57,655 bases of DNA, from NCBI GenBank assembly GCA_002505345.1, contig DAUY01000005.1, forward strand, positions 1-57,655, in the 5' to 3' direction. A model generated the notes under the pieces. That model had not been told where the DNA came from. It saw nothing but the letters and a program-made list of their open reading frames with translations, and ran no database searches. The position numbers and the translations under genes are program-made. This document shows positions 48,697 to 57,635 of this stretch, piece after piece. Origin of the DNA: Methanomassiliicoccaceae archaeon UBA370. GTDB lineage: Archaea > Thermoplasmatota > Thermoplasmata > Methanomassiliicoccales > Methanomethylophilaceae. Position 1 is the stretch's first letter, and every line of letters begins with the position of its first letter.

Positions 48697-49716
48697 ATGA
48701 CCGACCCATGGACCTATGAGAAAGCAGGAGTTAGCATTGACCGCAAATCGAGCGCCATAGAATCGCTGGTCGGCGAACTGAAGTACCGCCGCACAGGTGA
48801 CGGCCAGAACGTCAGGATGTCCGGGCTGTTCGCCAGCCTCATCGACTACGGCGACGAATATCTGACATTGGCGACGGACGGGGTAGGGACCAAACTTCTC
48901 GTTGCCCAGGCCCTGGGCAAGTGGGACACGGTGGGAATAGACTGCGTGGCCATGAACGTCAACGACACCATCTGCGTGAACGCTGAGCCCATCTCGTTCG
49001 TCGATTATGTCGCGATAGCCGACCCGGACGGGAAAGTGACCCGCGACATAGGTATCGGCCTCAACAAGGGCGCCGAGATGTCGAACATGGATATCGTGGG
49101 CGGAGAGATAGCCGTTCTGCCTGAGATAGTCAGGATGCCCGACCTCTCGGGCACATGCCTCGGACGCGTGAAAAAGAATCGCGTCATAACCGGTTCAGCA
49201 TGCGAAAAGGGCGACCTGATCGTGGCGCTGAAGTCTTCGGGCGTGCACTCCAACGGGCTGACCCTCGCAAGAAAGGTCTTCGAGTCCGCGGGCATCGGGC
49301 TTAAAGAAAAGACCTCGGGAATAAGCGGCACGGTGGGCGAGAATCTGCTGGAACCGACCGAGATCTATGTCAATGAGGTACTGGGCATCACTTCCCGGCA
49401 CGAGGTCCACGGACTGGTGGACATAACCGGCGGCGGGCTTCGCAACCTGCTCAGGATGCGCAAGGGGCTCCGCTACGTGATCGACGACCCGATGGGGCCT
49501 GCGCCCATTTTCAACAAGATACAGGAACTCGGAAACGTTGCAGAGAAAGAGATGTACCAGACGTTCAACATGAGCATGGGCTTCATGATCGTGGCGCCCG
49601 CCGGCGAAGCGGAGCAGATAGTCTCGGAGAACCTGAACGCGAAGGTTGTGGGACGCGTGGAAGAAGGGTCCGGAGTCCTCCTGGAGCCCGGAAACATCAT
49701 ATACGACCATTACTGA
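48697..49716 (+). CDS. purM: Phosphoribosylformylglycinamidine cyclo-ligase
   Basis: The 339-residue AIR synthetase closes the imidazole ring in purine synthesis. Family motifs are YEKAGVSIDRKSSAI at the N-terminus, ATDGVGTKLLVAQAL, GIDCVAMNVNDTICVNAEP, ALKSSGVHSNGLTLAR and DITGGGLRNLLRM. It belongs to the PurM/ThiL ATP-binding superfamily. It stands alone here, with purD about 34 kb away. Its stop overlaps the converging DUF531 gene by 7 nt. Confidence 0.97.
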   Translation: MTDPWTYEKAGVSIDRKSSAIESLVGELKYRRTGDGQNVRMSGLFASLIDYGDEYLTLATDGVGTKLLVAQALGKWDTVGIDCVAMNVNDTICVNAEPISFVDYVAIADPDGKVTRDIGIGLNKGAEMSNMDIVGGEIAVLPEIVRMPDLSGTCLGRVKKNRVITGSACEKGDLIVALKSSGVHSNGLTLARKVFESAGIGLKEKTSGISGTVGENLLEPTEIYVNEVLGITSRHEVHGLVDITGGGLRNLLRMRKGLRYVIDDPMGPAPIFNKIQELGNVAEKEMYQTFNMSMGFMIVAPAGEAEQIVSENLNAKVVGRVEEGSGVLLEPGNIIYDHY

Positions 49717-50252
49717 CCTATAAGCGCGTGTATGGCGCCGCAGACCGCCCCTATTGCGGTACAGGTCTCCAGCGAATATCCGCCGCCGGTTATGTCCAGG
49801 TTGTATTTGGGTATGGACGCGGCGCTTTTAGGTACGCCGTGGGGGCCGAGGCCGAATATCAGCAGAACGCTCCTTCCGTCCTTTATCTGGCGGACCACCT
49901 CTCCGAGATCCATCTCTTTGTTCTTTTCCGGCCTGCTGGTGGTCAGTATGGGCTCTCCGAGCTGCGGGGGGAACCCTTTGGAAGGATATGGGAAGGTCGA
50001 GAACCTGCCTTCCGACGCGAGCTCCACGAAATAATCTCCATGGCGGCCGATGCTTGTGGTGCCGGCGACCCAATCCGCTATCTGCTGGGGCGTCCTGCAG
50101 TCCTCAGGGATCGGGAACCCGAAAAGCACCAGGTTCATCCCGTACGCCATGGCTATGTCTCCGGTCCTGGCTATTGCCCGCCTGTGAGGCTCCCTGAATT
50201 TATTGGCGTCATATGAGTTGTAAAGCCCTATGGTCACTCTTCCGTTCCCCAT
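49710..50252 (-). CDS. DUF531 protein (SPOUT-like)
   Basis: The 180-residue product matches the archaea-only DUF531 family: GLYNSYDANKFREPHRRAIA at the N-terminus, MNLVLFGFPIPED, LLIFGLGPHGVPKS, and TGGGYSLETCTAIGAVCGAI at the end. The terminal glycine-rich knot-like segment resembles SPOUT RNA methyltransferases, but the activity is not known. The ATG has GAGGT as a Shine-Dalgarno 8 nt upstream. It directly follows a 51-codon gene on the same strand. Confidence 0.88.
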   Translation of the reverse strand: MGNGRVTIGLYNSYDANKFREPHRRAIARTGDIAMAYGMNLVLFGFPIPEDCRTPQQIADWVAGTTSIGRHGDYFVELASEGRFSTFPYPSKGFPPQLGEPILTTSRPEKNKEMDLGEVVRQIKDGRSVLLIFGLGPHGVPKSAASIPKYNLDITGGGYSLETCTAIGAVCGAIHALIGQ

Positions 50253-50261
50253 TCCGATACC

Positions 50262-50417
50262 TCACTGCTTCCTGCGGCCGACGATCGCGTGAGCGTCGCC
50301 GTCCAAAAAAATCTCATAATCCGGGTATTCCTGCTGGATGCGGCGGACCTCCGCAAGGGTCTCCGCAACTGTCAGGCGGCTCGTCCTGACGTCGATAAAA
50401 ACCTTATCCTCCTCCAA
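50262..50417 (-). CDS. 51-residue conserved-looking small protein
   Basis: Translating the minus strand from TTG at 50417 gives 51 residues: an EEDKVFIDVRTSRLTVAET strand-helix start, AEVRRIQQEYPDYEIFLDG, then a short GDAHAIVGRRKQ end. The alternation of strand, amphipathic helix and strand, and the strong coding look (DYEIFLDGD), argue for a real gene. There is no ATG or GTG in frame upstream. It ends 9 nt before the DUF531 start and begins 40 nt after tRNA-Phe, so it probably forms an operon with DUF531. The family was not recognised. Confidence 0.62.
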   Translation of the reverse strand: MEEDKVFIDVRTSRLTVAETLAEVRRIQQEYPDYEIFLDGDAHAIVGRRKQ

Positions 50418-50460
50418 ACAGGTCCCCCCTCGGGCCGATGGTCCGAGATGATAAATGTGG

Positions 50461-50533
50461 TGCCGCGAGCCGGGCTCGAACCAGCGACTTCAAGATCTTC
50501 AGTCTTGCACTCTCCCAACTGAGTTACCGCGGC
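50461..50533 (-). tRNA. tRNA-Phe (anticodon GAA)
   Basis: On the minus strand the acceptor stem is GCCGCGG/UCGCGGC with a G-U pair at 7-66. The anticodon arm is CAAGA-CUGAAGA-UCUUG (GAA), and the T loop is UUCGAGC. The discriminator is A with CCA encoded at 50458-50460. GTAAACTTTATAAG about 25 nt upstream on the minus strand is a likely TATA box. Confidence 0.96.
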
Positions 50534-50567
50534 GTAATTCCCCCAATGAGAGGAGGTCTTATAAAGT

Positions 50568-50897
50568 TTACTGGGTCCCGTCACGGGGTTTCTTGCCTTC
50601 GGGGCGCTTCCGGGGGGTTCCTTGCACACCTGCGGACACAAGCCTGTAACATTCCACCGTCTCGAAACGGTACATGGACCTGCTGGACCTGAGGGCCGCG
50701 GCCAGAGACACGACGAAGCATGCCGAAGACACCGCGGCCACGGCGATCCAGAGCAGAAGTGCCAGATATGCCGGGTTGCCTGGGTCCGCCGGGAAGATGG
50801 GTGTGCTTTCCAGCGATAGGATCGCGGCCGACACCGAAAATATGTGTGCGGCGGCCGAAGCCGCCGCGGCGCCGATCGCCAGAGACCTGTATCCCAA
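50568..50897 (-). CDS. Small two-helix membrane protein downstream of gyrA
   Basis: The 109-residue product has two hydrophobic segments (about 5-27 and 45-68) and a basic C-terminal tail (GTPRKRPEGKKPRDG). It begins at a TTG 4 nt after the gyrA stop, with GAGTGA as a possible Shine-Dalgarno, so it may be the last gene of the gyrBA operon. No family was recognised. It is plausible rather than certain because the start is TTG. Confidence 0.55.
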   Translation of the reverse strand: MGYRSLAIGAAAASAAAHIFSVSAAILSLESTPIFPADPGNPAYLALLLWIAVAAVSSACFVVSLAAALRSSRSMYRFETVECYRLVSAGVQGTPRKRPEGKKPRDGTQ

Positions 50898-50901
50898 CCT
50901 A

Positions 50902-53469
50902 TCACTCGTCCTTCTCCGCCCACTGGCCAGGCTCTTCCTCTTCGGCGTCGGTCATGTCGAACACCGGCTGCTCGTAGACCCTTTCGGGGGCTTTCTCCAC
51001 CGCCTCTTCGATGTCCTTCTCCTCGACGATGGGCTCCACCGCGGTGACCTTGTCGCCATCGCGGACGTCCATGATCCTCACTCCCAGGGTGTTGCGGCTG
51101 GTCTCCCTTATATCGTCGACCGCCAGGCGTATGACCTTGCCGTCGGTGCTTGTCAGCATGAGCTCGTCTCCGTCCGAGACCTTTCTGACGCACACCACTC
51201 CGCCGTTCCTCTCGCTGGTCTTTATGGTTATGACCCCTTTCCCGCCCCTGTTGGTGAGACGGTAGTCGTCGACCTGGGAGATCTTGCCGTACCCGTTCTC
51301 GGTGACCGTCAGGAGCTTGTCCCCCGGACGGACGACGGCCATGGAGACGGCGCGGTCTCCTTCGTTGAGGGTCACGCCCCTGACTCCCATGGTGTCCCTG
51401 CCGGCCGGCCTTACGTCGTCCTGGTCGAACCTTACCGCCTGTCCGTCGCGGGTGGCGATTATTATCTGGTCCCCTTCGGTGCATATGGAGGTCTCGATGA
51501 GCTTCCCGTTGTCCTGGAACTTGATCGCCTTGATGCCCTTTTTCCTCACGTTCCCGTAGGCGCTGAGCCTGGTCTTCTTGACCGTCCCGTTGTCTGTGCA
51601 GAAGGTGAGGTACCTGTCGTCCGAGAACTCGCTGACGCATATCGTGTTCACCACGCGCTCGCCCTCCTCCAGGTCCGGCAGCAGGTTGACCACCGGCTTG
51701 CCCTTAGACTGCCTGCTCCCCTCTGGTATCTTGTACGCCTTGAGCCAGTGCAGGCGCCCGGTGTCGGTTATGAACATGACGTAGTCGTGGGAGCATGTGA
51801 TGAACATCGATGCCACGTTGTCCTCATCCTTGGTCTGCATGCCGGTCAGCCCGACGCCGCCGCGGCCCTGCTGCTTGTACGTGGACAGGGGGATCCTCTT
51901 GATGTAGCTGCCCTTGGTGATCGTGATGACCACGTCCTCCCTGGGTATCAGGTCCTCCTCGTCGGTGTCGATGGCGGACATGTTGATCTCGGTGCGGCGC
52001 TCGTCGCCGTAGTCGGCCTTCATCTGCTCCAGCTCGCCCCTGATGATCTCCCTTATGCGATCGTCGTTGGACAGGATGTCCCTGAGGTCGGCCATCAGTT
52101 TTATCAGGCCTTCATACTCTTCTTTGAGAGATTCGATCTCCAGTCCCGTGAGCTTCTGAAGGCGCATGTCCAATATCGCCTTGGCCTGGTCCTGGTCTAT
52201 TCCGAGGAGCGACTGCAGCCCTGCATTGGCCTGGTCGGCGTTCTCGGACGCGCGTATGAGCGCCAGTGTCTGGTCCAGCATCCCCAGGGCCTTGATCAGG
52301 CCCTCCACCAGGTGGTACCTCTTTTCGGCGGCCGACAGGTCGAACTGGGTCCTCCGCCTGACGACGCCGTTCCTGTGCTGAACGTAATGGAATATCATAT
52401 CCCTGAGCGAAAGCAGGGTGGGCCTGTTGTCTACGAGCGCCAGATTGATGACTCCGAAGGTGGTCTGCAGATTTGTCTTCTTGAAAAGGTTCTCCAGGAC
52501 CACATTGACGATGGCGTCCCTGTGCAGCTCGATCACTATGCGCATGCCGTTCCTGTCGGACTCGTCGCGGAGGTCCGTAATGCCCTCGATGTCCTTGTTC
52601 TTGACGCGATCCGCGATGTTCTCCACCAGGACCGCCTTGTTGACCTGGTACGGGAGCTCGTCGACTATTATGCGGGACTTGCCGTTGGCCATCTCCTCGA
52701 TGTGGGTCTTTGCGCGGACCCTTATCCTTCCCCTGCCTGTCCTATACGCGGAATGTATTCCGGAAAGTCCGTAGATTATCCCGCCCGTGGGGAAGTCCGG
52801 CCCTTTGACGAACTCCATCAGCTCGTCGGTATCGGCCTCCGGCCTCTCTAGATAGTGGATGATGGCGTCGCAAACCTCTGCAAGGTTGTGGGGCGGCATC
52901 TTGGTCGCCATTCCGACGGCGATCCCGTCGGAACCGTTGACCAGCAGGTTGGGCAGCTTGGAAGGCAGGACCGAGGGCTCCTGAAGGGACCCGTCGTAGT
53001 TGTCGACGAAGTCCACGGTGCCCTTGTCTATGTCGACAAGCATCTCGTTGGCGACCTTGGCCAGACGCGCTTCGGTGTAACGCATGGCCGCCGCGGGGTC
53101 CCCGTCCATGGAACCGAAGTTCCCCTGTCCGTCGACCAGCGGGTATCTCAGCGAGAACGGCTGCGCCATCCTGACCATCGAATCGTACGCCGCCGAATCG
53201 CCGTGCGGGTGGTACTTCGCCAGGACCTCTCCCACAACCTTTGCGGACTTCTTGTGGGGGCGGTTGTAAGGCATCCCCATGTCGAACATGGCATAGAGGA
53301 TCTTCCTGTGGACCGGCTTGAGGCCGTCCCTCACGTCCGGAAGGGCGCGCCCGACGATGACGCTCATCGAGTAGTCGATGTACGAACGCTTCATCTCGCG
53401 CTCGATCGTCTGGTCTACGACCTTTCCGTCCGCCGTCTCTCTCATCGCTAAATTTTCCGACATGACCAT
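50902..53469 (-). CDS. gyrA: DNA gyrase subunit A
   Basis: The 855-residue subunit carries the breakage-reunion domain with active-site Tyr at about 131 (AAAMRYTEARL). Upstream are KPVHRKILYAMFDMG and KYHPHGDSAAYDSMVRMAQP. The C-terminal beta-pinwheel (about 520-830) includes a GyrA-box-like QGRGGVGL, where many have QRRGGKG. A terminal acidic tail ends EEEEPGQWAEKDE. Bacterial-type gyrase is typical of Euryarchaeota with negatively supercoiled DNA. The ATG 53469 shares its A with the gyrB TGA. Confidence 0.96.
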   Translation of the reverse strand: MVMSENLAMRETADGKVVDQTIEREMKRSYIDYSMSVIVGRALPDVRDGLKPVHRKILYAMFDMGMPYNRPHKKSAKVVGEVLAKYHPHGDSAAYDSMVRMAQPFSLRYPLVDGQGNFGSMDGDPAAAMRYTEARLAKVANEMLVDIDKGTVDFVDNYDGSLQEPSVLPSKLPNLLVNGSDGIAVGMATKMPPHNLAEVCDAIIHYLERPEADTDELMEFVKGPDFPTGGIIYGLSGIHSAYRTGRGRIRVRAKTHIEEMANGKSRIIVDELPYQVNKAVLVENIADRVKNKDIEGITDLRDESDRNGMRIVIELHRDAIVNVVLENLFKKTNLQTTFGVINLALVDNRPTLLSLRDMIFHYVQHRNGVVRRRTQFDLSAAEKRYHLVEGLIKALGMLDQTLALIRASENADQANAGLQSLLGIDQDQAKAILDMRLQKLTGLEIESLKEEYEGLIKLMADLRDILSNDDRIREIIRGELEQMKADYGDERRTEINMSAIDTDEEDLIPREDVVITITKGSYIKRIPLSTYKQQGRGGVGLTGMQTKDEDNVASMFITCSHDYVMFITDTGRLHWLKAYKIPEGSRQSKGKPVVNLLPDLEEGERVVNTICVSEFSDDRYLTFCTDNGTVKKTRLSAYGNVRKKGIKAIKFQDNGKLIETSICTEGDQIIIATRDGQAVRFDQDDVRPAGRDTMGVRGVTLNEGDRAVSMAVVRPGDKLLTVTENGYGKISQVDDYRLTNRGGKGVITIKTSERNGGVVCVRKVSDGDELMLTSTDGKVIRLAVDDIRETSRNTLGVRIMDVRDGDKVTAVEPIVEEKDIEEAVEKAPERVYEQPVFDMTDAEEEEPGQWAEKDE

Positions 53470-55364
53470 CACACATCCAGGTTGACGACTTCTTTGGCGT
53501 GCTCGATTATGAACTCCCTTCTGGGCTGTACGTCGTCGCCCATGAGGACCGAGAACAGCTGGTCCGCCATCATCCCATCCTGGACGGAGATGCTTTTCAT
53601 TATGCGGGTCTCAGGGTTCATGGTAGTGTCCCACAGCTGCTGGGGGTTCATCTCTCCCAGACCCTTGTACCTGCTGACGTTGGCCCCCTGTCCCATATCT
53701 GCGACGGCGGCGGCCATCTCCTCCTCGTTGTATGCGTAGACCTCCCTCTTGCCCTTGTACACCCTGTAAAGTGGCGGCATGGCAATGTAGACGTAGCCGT
53801 GGTCTATCAGGGGCCTCATCTGCCTGTAGAAAAGCGTCAGGAGCAGCGTCCCTATGTGCGCTCCGTCCACGTCCGCATCGGTCATTATGACGATTTTGTG
53901 GTATCTTATCCTGGTGATGTCGAAATCGACGCCCAGCCCGCCGCCGATGGCGATCGCCAGGTTCCTGATCTCCTCGTGGTCGAGGAGTTTGCCGGGGCTG
54001 GTCTTCTCCACGTTCAGGATCTTTCCGCGTATGGGCAGTATCGCCTGGAAGTTGCGGTCCCTCCCCTGTTTGGCGGACCCTCCTGCCGAATCTCCCTCCA
54101 CGATGTAGAGCTCACATTTGGCCGGGTCCCTCTCCGAGCAGTCGGCCAGCTTTCCAGGGAGCGTCGAGGTCTCCAGGACGTTCTTCCTGCGGGTGGCGTC
54201 GCGGGCCTTCCTCGCCGCCTCTCTCCCCTCCTTCGCGCTGATGCCCTTTTTTACTATGAGCTGGGCCTGCGCCGGGTTCTCCAGGAGGAACTCCGCCATC
54301 TTATCGTTCATGAACGAAAGGACGGAGGACATGGCCACGCTGCTTCCCAGCTTCGCCTTGGTCTGTCCTTCGAACTGGGGGTCGGACATCCTGATGCTGA
54401 TTATCGCCGTCAGCCCCTCCCTTACGTCGGAACCTTCTAGGGACTCGTCCTTGAGCATCCCGTTCTCCTTGGCGTAATCGTTGATTGTCTTGGTGAGGGC
54501 CGTCCTGAAGCCGGTCATATGAGTGCCGCCTTCGGGCGTGAATATGGTGTTGACGAACGAATCGATCTCCTCGTTGTACCCGTCGGTGTACTGCATCGCG
54601 ATGTCTATCTGCACGCCGTTCCTCTCGCCCTCGAGATGGATCGGGGCATGGATCGGGGTCTTTGCCCTGTTCAGATACTGAACGAACTCGGACACTCCTC
54701 CGTCGTAATGGAACTTCTCGGACTTCCCCGTCCTCTGGTCGGAGAGGGTGATAGTTACCTCTTTGTTCAGGAACGCCTGGTTCCTGAACCTGCTCTGAAG
54801 CATCTCGTAGTCGAAAACCACCGTCTCGAATATGGAGCTGTCCGGCCAGAACTGTATTTGGGTCCCGGTCCCTTCGGTCTTGCCGATCGGCTCGACCTCC
54901 CCGTCCGGTATGCCCGTCTGATAGCTCTGGCGCCAGATCTTCCCGTCCCTGTAGACGGTGGCTATCAGCTTCGTGGAAAGACCGTTCACCACCGATACTC
55001 CTACGCCGTGAAGCCCTCCCGAGACCTTGTAGCTGTTCTGATTGAATTTACCGCCAGCGTGGAGGTCTGTCAGACATACCTCGAGACCTGACTTGCCTTC
55101 TTCTTTGACGATCCCGGTGGGAATGCCCCTTCCGTTGTCGGTGACCGTGATAGAGCCGTCGGCGTTGATCTCCACGTCCACCGTGGTGGCCCATCCGGCC
55201 ATCACTTCGTCTATTCCGTTGTCTACAACTTCGAAAACCAAGTGGTGCAGGCCGCGGGTATCGGTGCTTCCGATGTACATCCCCGGCCTTTTTCTTACGG
55301 CCTCGAGACCGTGCAGGGCGACAATGCTGTCTTCATCATACACTTCTTCATTCTTCCCATCCAT
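53469..55364 (-). CDS. gyrB: DNA gyrase subunit B
   Basis: The 631-residue subunit has a GHKL ATPase (RPGMYIGSTDTRGLHHL, DNGRGIPTG, GGLHGVGVSVVNGLS) and a transducer. The TOPRIM domain contains IVEGDSAGGSAKQGRDR and MTDADVDGAHIGTLLL. The tail has YKGLGEMNPQQLWDTTMNP. The length matches the short GyrB without the enterobacterial insertion. It leads gyrB-gyrA. GTTATATAGG near 55424 is a TATA-like box, with GCGGAGC before the ATG as Shine-Dalgarno. Confidence 0.97.
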   Translation of the reverse strand: MDGKNEEVYDEDSIVALHGLEAVRKRPGMYIGSTDTRGLHHLVFEVVDNGIDEVMAGWATTVDVEINADGSITVTDNGRGIPTGIVKEEGKSGLEVCLTDLHAGGKFNQNSYKVSGGLHGVGVSVVNGLSTKLIATVYRDGKIWRQSYQTGIPDGEVEPIGKTEGTGTQIQFWPDSSIFETVVFDYEMLQSRFRNQAFLNKEVTITLSDQRTGKSEKFHYDGGVSEFVQYLNRAKTPIHAPIHLEGERNGVQIDIAMQYTDGYNEEIDSFVNTIFTPEGGTHMTGFRTALTKTINDYAKENGMLKDESLEGSDVREGLTAIISIRMSDPQFEGQTKAKLGSSVAMSSVLSFMNDKMAEFLLENPAQAQLIVKKGISAKEGREAARKARDATRRKNVLETSTLPGKLADCSERDPAKCELYIVEGDSAGGSAKQGRDRNFQAILPIRGKILNVEKTSPGKLLDHEEIRNLAIAIGGGLGVDFDITRIRYHKIVIMTDADVDGAHIGTLLLTLFYRQMRPLIDHGYVYIAMPPLYRVYKGKREVYAYNEEEMAAAVADMGQGANVSRYKGLGEMNPQQLWDTTMNPETRIMKSISVQDGMMADQLFSVLMGDDVQPRREFIIEHAKEVVNLDV

Positions 55365-55418
55365 AACGAACAGCTCCGCACTGAAATATCAATGCAACAG
55401 CCTTCCCTATGGTATCCT

Positions 55419-55449
55419 CCTATATAACAACGCGCGCATCGCGCGCGCG
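55419..55449 (-). promoter_or_regulatory. gyrB promoter with adjacent alternating CG tract
   Basis: On the minus strand TTATATAGG (about 55419-55428) is the gyrB TATA-like box. Directly upstream at 55431-55449 is CGCGCGCATCGCGCGCGCG. This is almost perfectly alternating purine-pyrimidine, self-complementary, and occupies the place where a BRE would lie. Confidence 0.5.
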
Positions 55450-55542
55450 AGGGCGGGGCCCGGAGACCGGAGACCGGAAAAACGGCGGCCCGTCCATCGG
55501 GAACGCTGAAATAAACGTAAGAGGATTGGCGGGCGATATCAG

Positions 55543-56850
55543 ATGAGCACCTTAATGGAAAAGGCACGCAGGGGAGAGATCACGCCTGCTATGCGGATCG
55601 TCGCCGAGAAGGAAGGCGTCACTGAAGAATTCATAAGGAACGGGATCGCCTCGGGCCGCATAGTGATGCCCTGCAACCCCGTCCATGACCCGGTCCCCGC
55701 GGCGATAGGCGAGGGTTTGAACGTGAAGATCAACGTCAATCTGGGGACCTCGAGGGACATAGTCGACCTCGACGGAGAGCTGGAGAAGCTCAGGGTCTCC
55801 CTCAAGTACGGTACAGACTCCGTGATGGACCTGAGCACGGGAGGGGACATCGATGCCATAAGGTCGATGCTCCTGAAGGAGTGCCCGGTGATGATGGGCT
55901 CCGTCCCGATATATCAGACGGGGCTCACCGCCGCGCGCAACAACGCCGTGGTCGACATGTCCGAGGACGACATCTTCAACGGCATAGAGAAACACGCCAG
56001 GGACGGGATGGACTTCATGACGGTCCACTGCGGAATAACCAGGGAGACCGTCCAATGGCTCAAAAAGTCCGACAGGATCATGGACGTCGTTTCGAGGGGA
56101 GGATCGTTCCTGACGGCATGGATCCTGCACAACGGGGAGGAGAACCCCCTGTTCAAGAACTACGGCTACCTGCTTGAGATGGCCCGCAAATACGAGTTCG
56201 CCCTGTCCCTCGGCGACGGCTTCAGGCCGGGATGCATCTCCGACGCCACGGACCAGGCGCAGATATCCGAACTTATGACGCTGGGGCATCTGGTGCGGCG
56301 TGCGCGCGATGCCGGCGTCCAATCGATGGTCGAGGGCCCGGGGCACGTTCCGCTGGACCAGATCCCGATGAACATAGAGCTGGAGAAGAAGATGTGCGAC
56401 GGGGCGCCGTTCTATGTGCTCGGACCTCTGGTAACCGATATAGCTCCGGGCTACGACCATATCGTCGGTGCCATCGGCGGCGCCGTCGCGGCACAGGCCG
56501 GAGCCGATTTCCTTTGCTACCTCACACCGGCGGAGCATCTTTCCCTTCCGGACGTGGACGATGTCAGGGAAGGGGTCATCGCGTCGAAGATCGCGGCCCA
56601 TGCCGGGGACCTTGCAAGAGGAAGGGGGTTCGAGATGGACGACGCCATGGCCAGGGCCCGTAAGAAGCTTGACTGGCCCACGATGTTCGAGGTCTGCCTC
56701 GACCCCGAGAAGGCCCGCAGGTACAGGGACAGGGGATGCACCAAGCTGGAGGACGGGTGTTCCATGTGCGGCGACGTCTGCGCCGTGAAGATCGTCAACA
56801 AGTACCTGATAAAAGAAGGGGACATCTCGGACAGGCACGAAGGCTGCTGA
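55543..56850 (+). CDS. thiC: Phosphomethylpyrimidine synthase ThiC
   Basis: The 435-residue product makes HMP-P from AIR by radical SAM chemistry, the pyrimidine branch of thiamine synthesis. Clear motifs are GIASGRIVMPCNP, DLSTGGDIDAIR, VHCGITRETVQWL, EGPGHVPLDQIPMNI and GAIGGAVAAQAGADFLCYLTPAEHL. The C-terminal cluster-binding cysteines are CSMCGDVC (C-x2-C-x3-C), one residue shorter than the bacterial C-x2-C-x4-C. No TPP riboswitch was seen in the 180-nt leader region. A methyltransferase gene overlaps its stop by 1 nt. Confidence 0.95.
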   Translation: MSTLMEKARRGEITPAMRIVAEKEGVTEEFIRNGIASGRIVMPCNPVHDPVPAAIGEGLNVKINVNLGTSRDIVDLDGELEKLRVSLKYGTDSVMDLSTGGDIDAIRSMLLKECPVMMGSVPIYQTGLTAARNNAVVDMSEDDIFNGIEKHARDGMDFMTVHCGITRETVQWLKKSDRIMDVVSRGGSFLTAWILHNGEENPLFKNYGYLLEMARKYEFALSLGDGFRPGCISDATDQAQISELMTLGHLVRRARDAGVQSMVEGPGHVPLDQIPMNIELEKKMCDGAPFYVLGPLVTDIAPGYDHIVGAIGGAVAAQAGADFLCYLTPAEHLSLPDVDDVREGVIASKIAAHAGDLARGRGFEMDDAMARARKKLDWPTMFEVCLDPEKARRYRDRGCTKLEDGCSMCGDVCAVKIVNKYLIKEGDISDRHEGC

Positions 56851-57635
56851 TGGCGGCCCTGCATCCCCTTGACGGCGAAGACGTCCCGGCCCACGAGAAG
56901 GTACGGTTCTGGAACATCTTTGCCGAGACGTACACTGCGGAGCAGCAGGGGGACATGCCCGAACGCATAGTTGAGTGGCTGGCGGAACGGGGATGCCTGG
57001 ACAAGACGCGGGACGTGCTGGAGGTCGGGAGCGGCCCGGGCACGTACTCATTCCCGATGTCCCGCCGCTCCAGGTCCGTATCGTGCCTGGACTCCTCCGC
57101 GAAGATGCTCGACCGGTTATTCGAAACGGCGGGACGGGAAGGCGTCTCGAACCTGGAGAGGATCGATGCCGATTGGAACACCTTCGACCCGGACAGAAGA
57201 TGGGACGTGATCGTGGCCGCCCTCTGCTCCGGGTCCGGGACCGATGATTCCATTGAGCGCATGGACCGGCTGTCCGCATCCTGCTGCGCCATGGTCTCCT
57301 GGATCGAGAACGGGGGAGACCGCCTTCAGTCCGAGATATGGGCAAGGCTCGGAAAGGAATACAGTTTCGCCTCCAGGACCACCGACGGCATCGTGGAAAA
57401 GCTGGAGGCATCGGGGAGGAGGCCGGAGACCCGCGAATTCTCGGCGACGGTGGCGATCGACATGCCGATCGGTGAGGCGGTCCGAAGACAGACCGGGACG
57501 TTCTCGTTCTTCGGGGTCGAAAAAGAGGCCGTGGCGGCGGCGGAGGACATATTACAGGAACGGTCGGAAGACGGGATCTGCCGCTTCAGGTCCGTGAACA
57601 GGCTACGCGCGACGGTATGGGAGCCTCTGAAATAA
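56850..57635 (+). CDS. Class I SAM-dependent methyltransferase
   Basis: The 261-residue product has motif I VLEVGSGPGTYSFPM at about residues 54-68 and an acidic motif II in SVSCLDSS. A DADWNTFDPDRRWDVIVAALC segment and an ATVAIDMP region follow in the second half. It starts at the ATG overlapping the thiC stop (TGATG), so it is co-translated with thiC. Substrate unknown; the coupling to thiC hints at, but does not show, a cofactor-related role. Confidence 0.82.
   Translation: MAALHPLDGEDVPAHEKVRFWNIFAETYTAEQQGDMPERIVEWLAERGCLDKTRDVLEVGSGPGTYSFPMSRRSRSVSCLDSSAKMLDRLFETAGREGVSNLERIDADWNTFDPDRRWDVIVAALCSGSGTDDSIERMDRLSASCCAMVSWIENGGDRLQSEIWARLGKEYSFASRTTDGIVEKLEASGRRPETREFSATVAIDMPIGEAVRRQTGTFSFFGVEKEAVAAAEDILQERSEDGICRFRSVNRLRATVWEPLK

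Noticed and set aside
55431..55542. Possible TPP (THI-box) riboswitch in the thiC leader
   Set aside because: The conserved CUGAGA and ACCUGAUCCGG-type elements are absent. A GGAGACC direct repeat and the CG tract are all that can be seen.
55552..57411. Long minus-strand frame (619 codons) opposite thiC and the methyltransferase
   Set aside because: Antisense shadow with arginine/proline-rich low-complexity composition. thiC on the plus strand is unambiguous.
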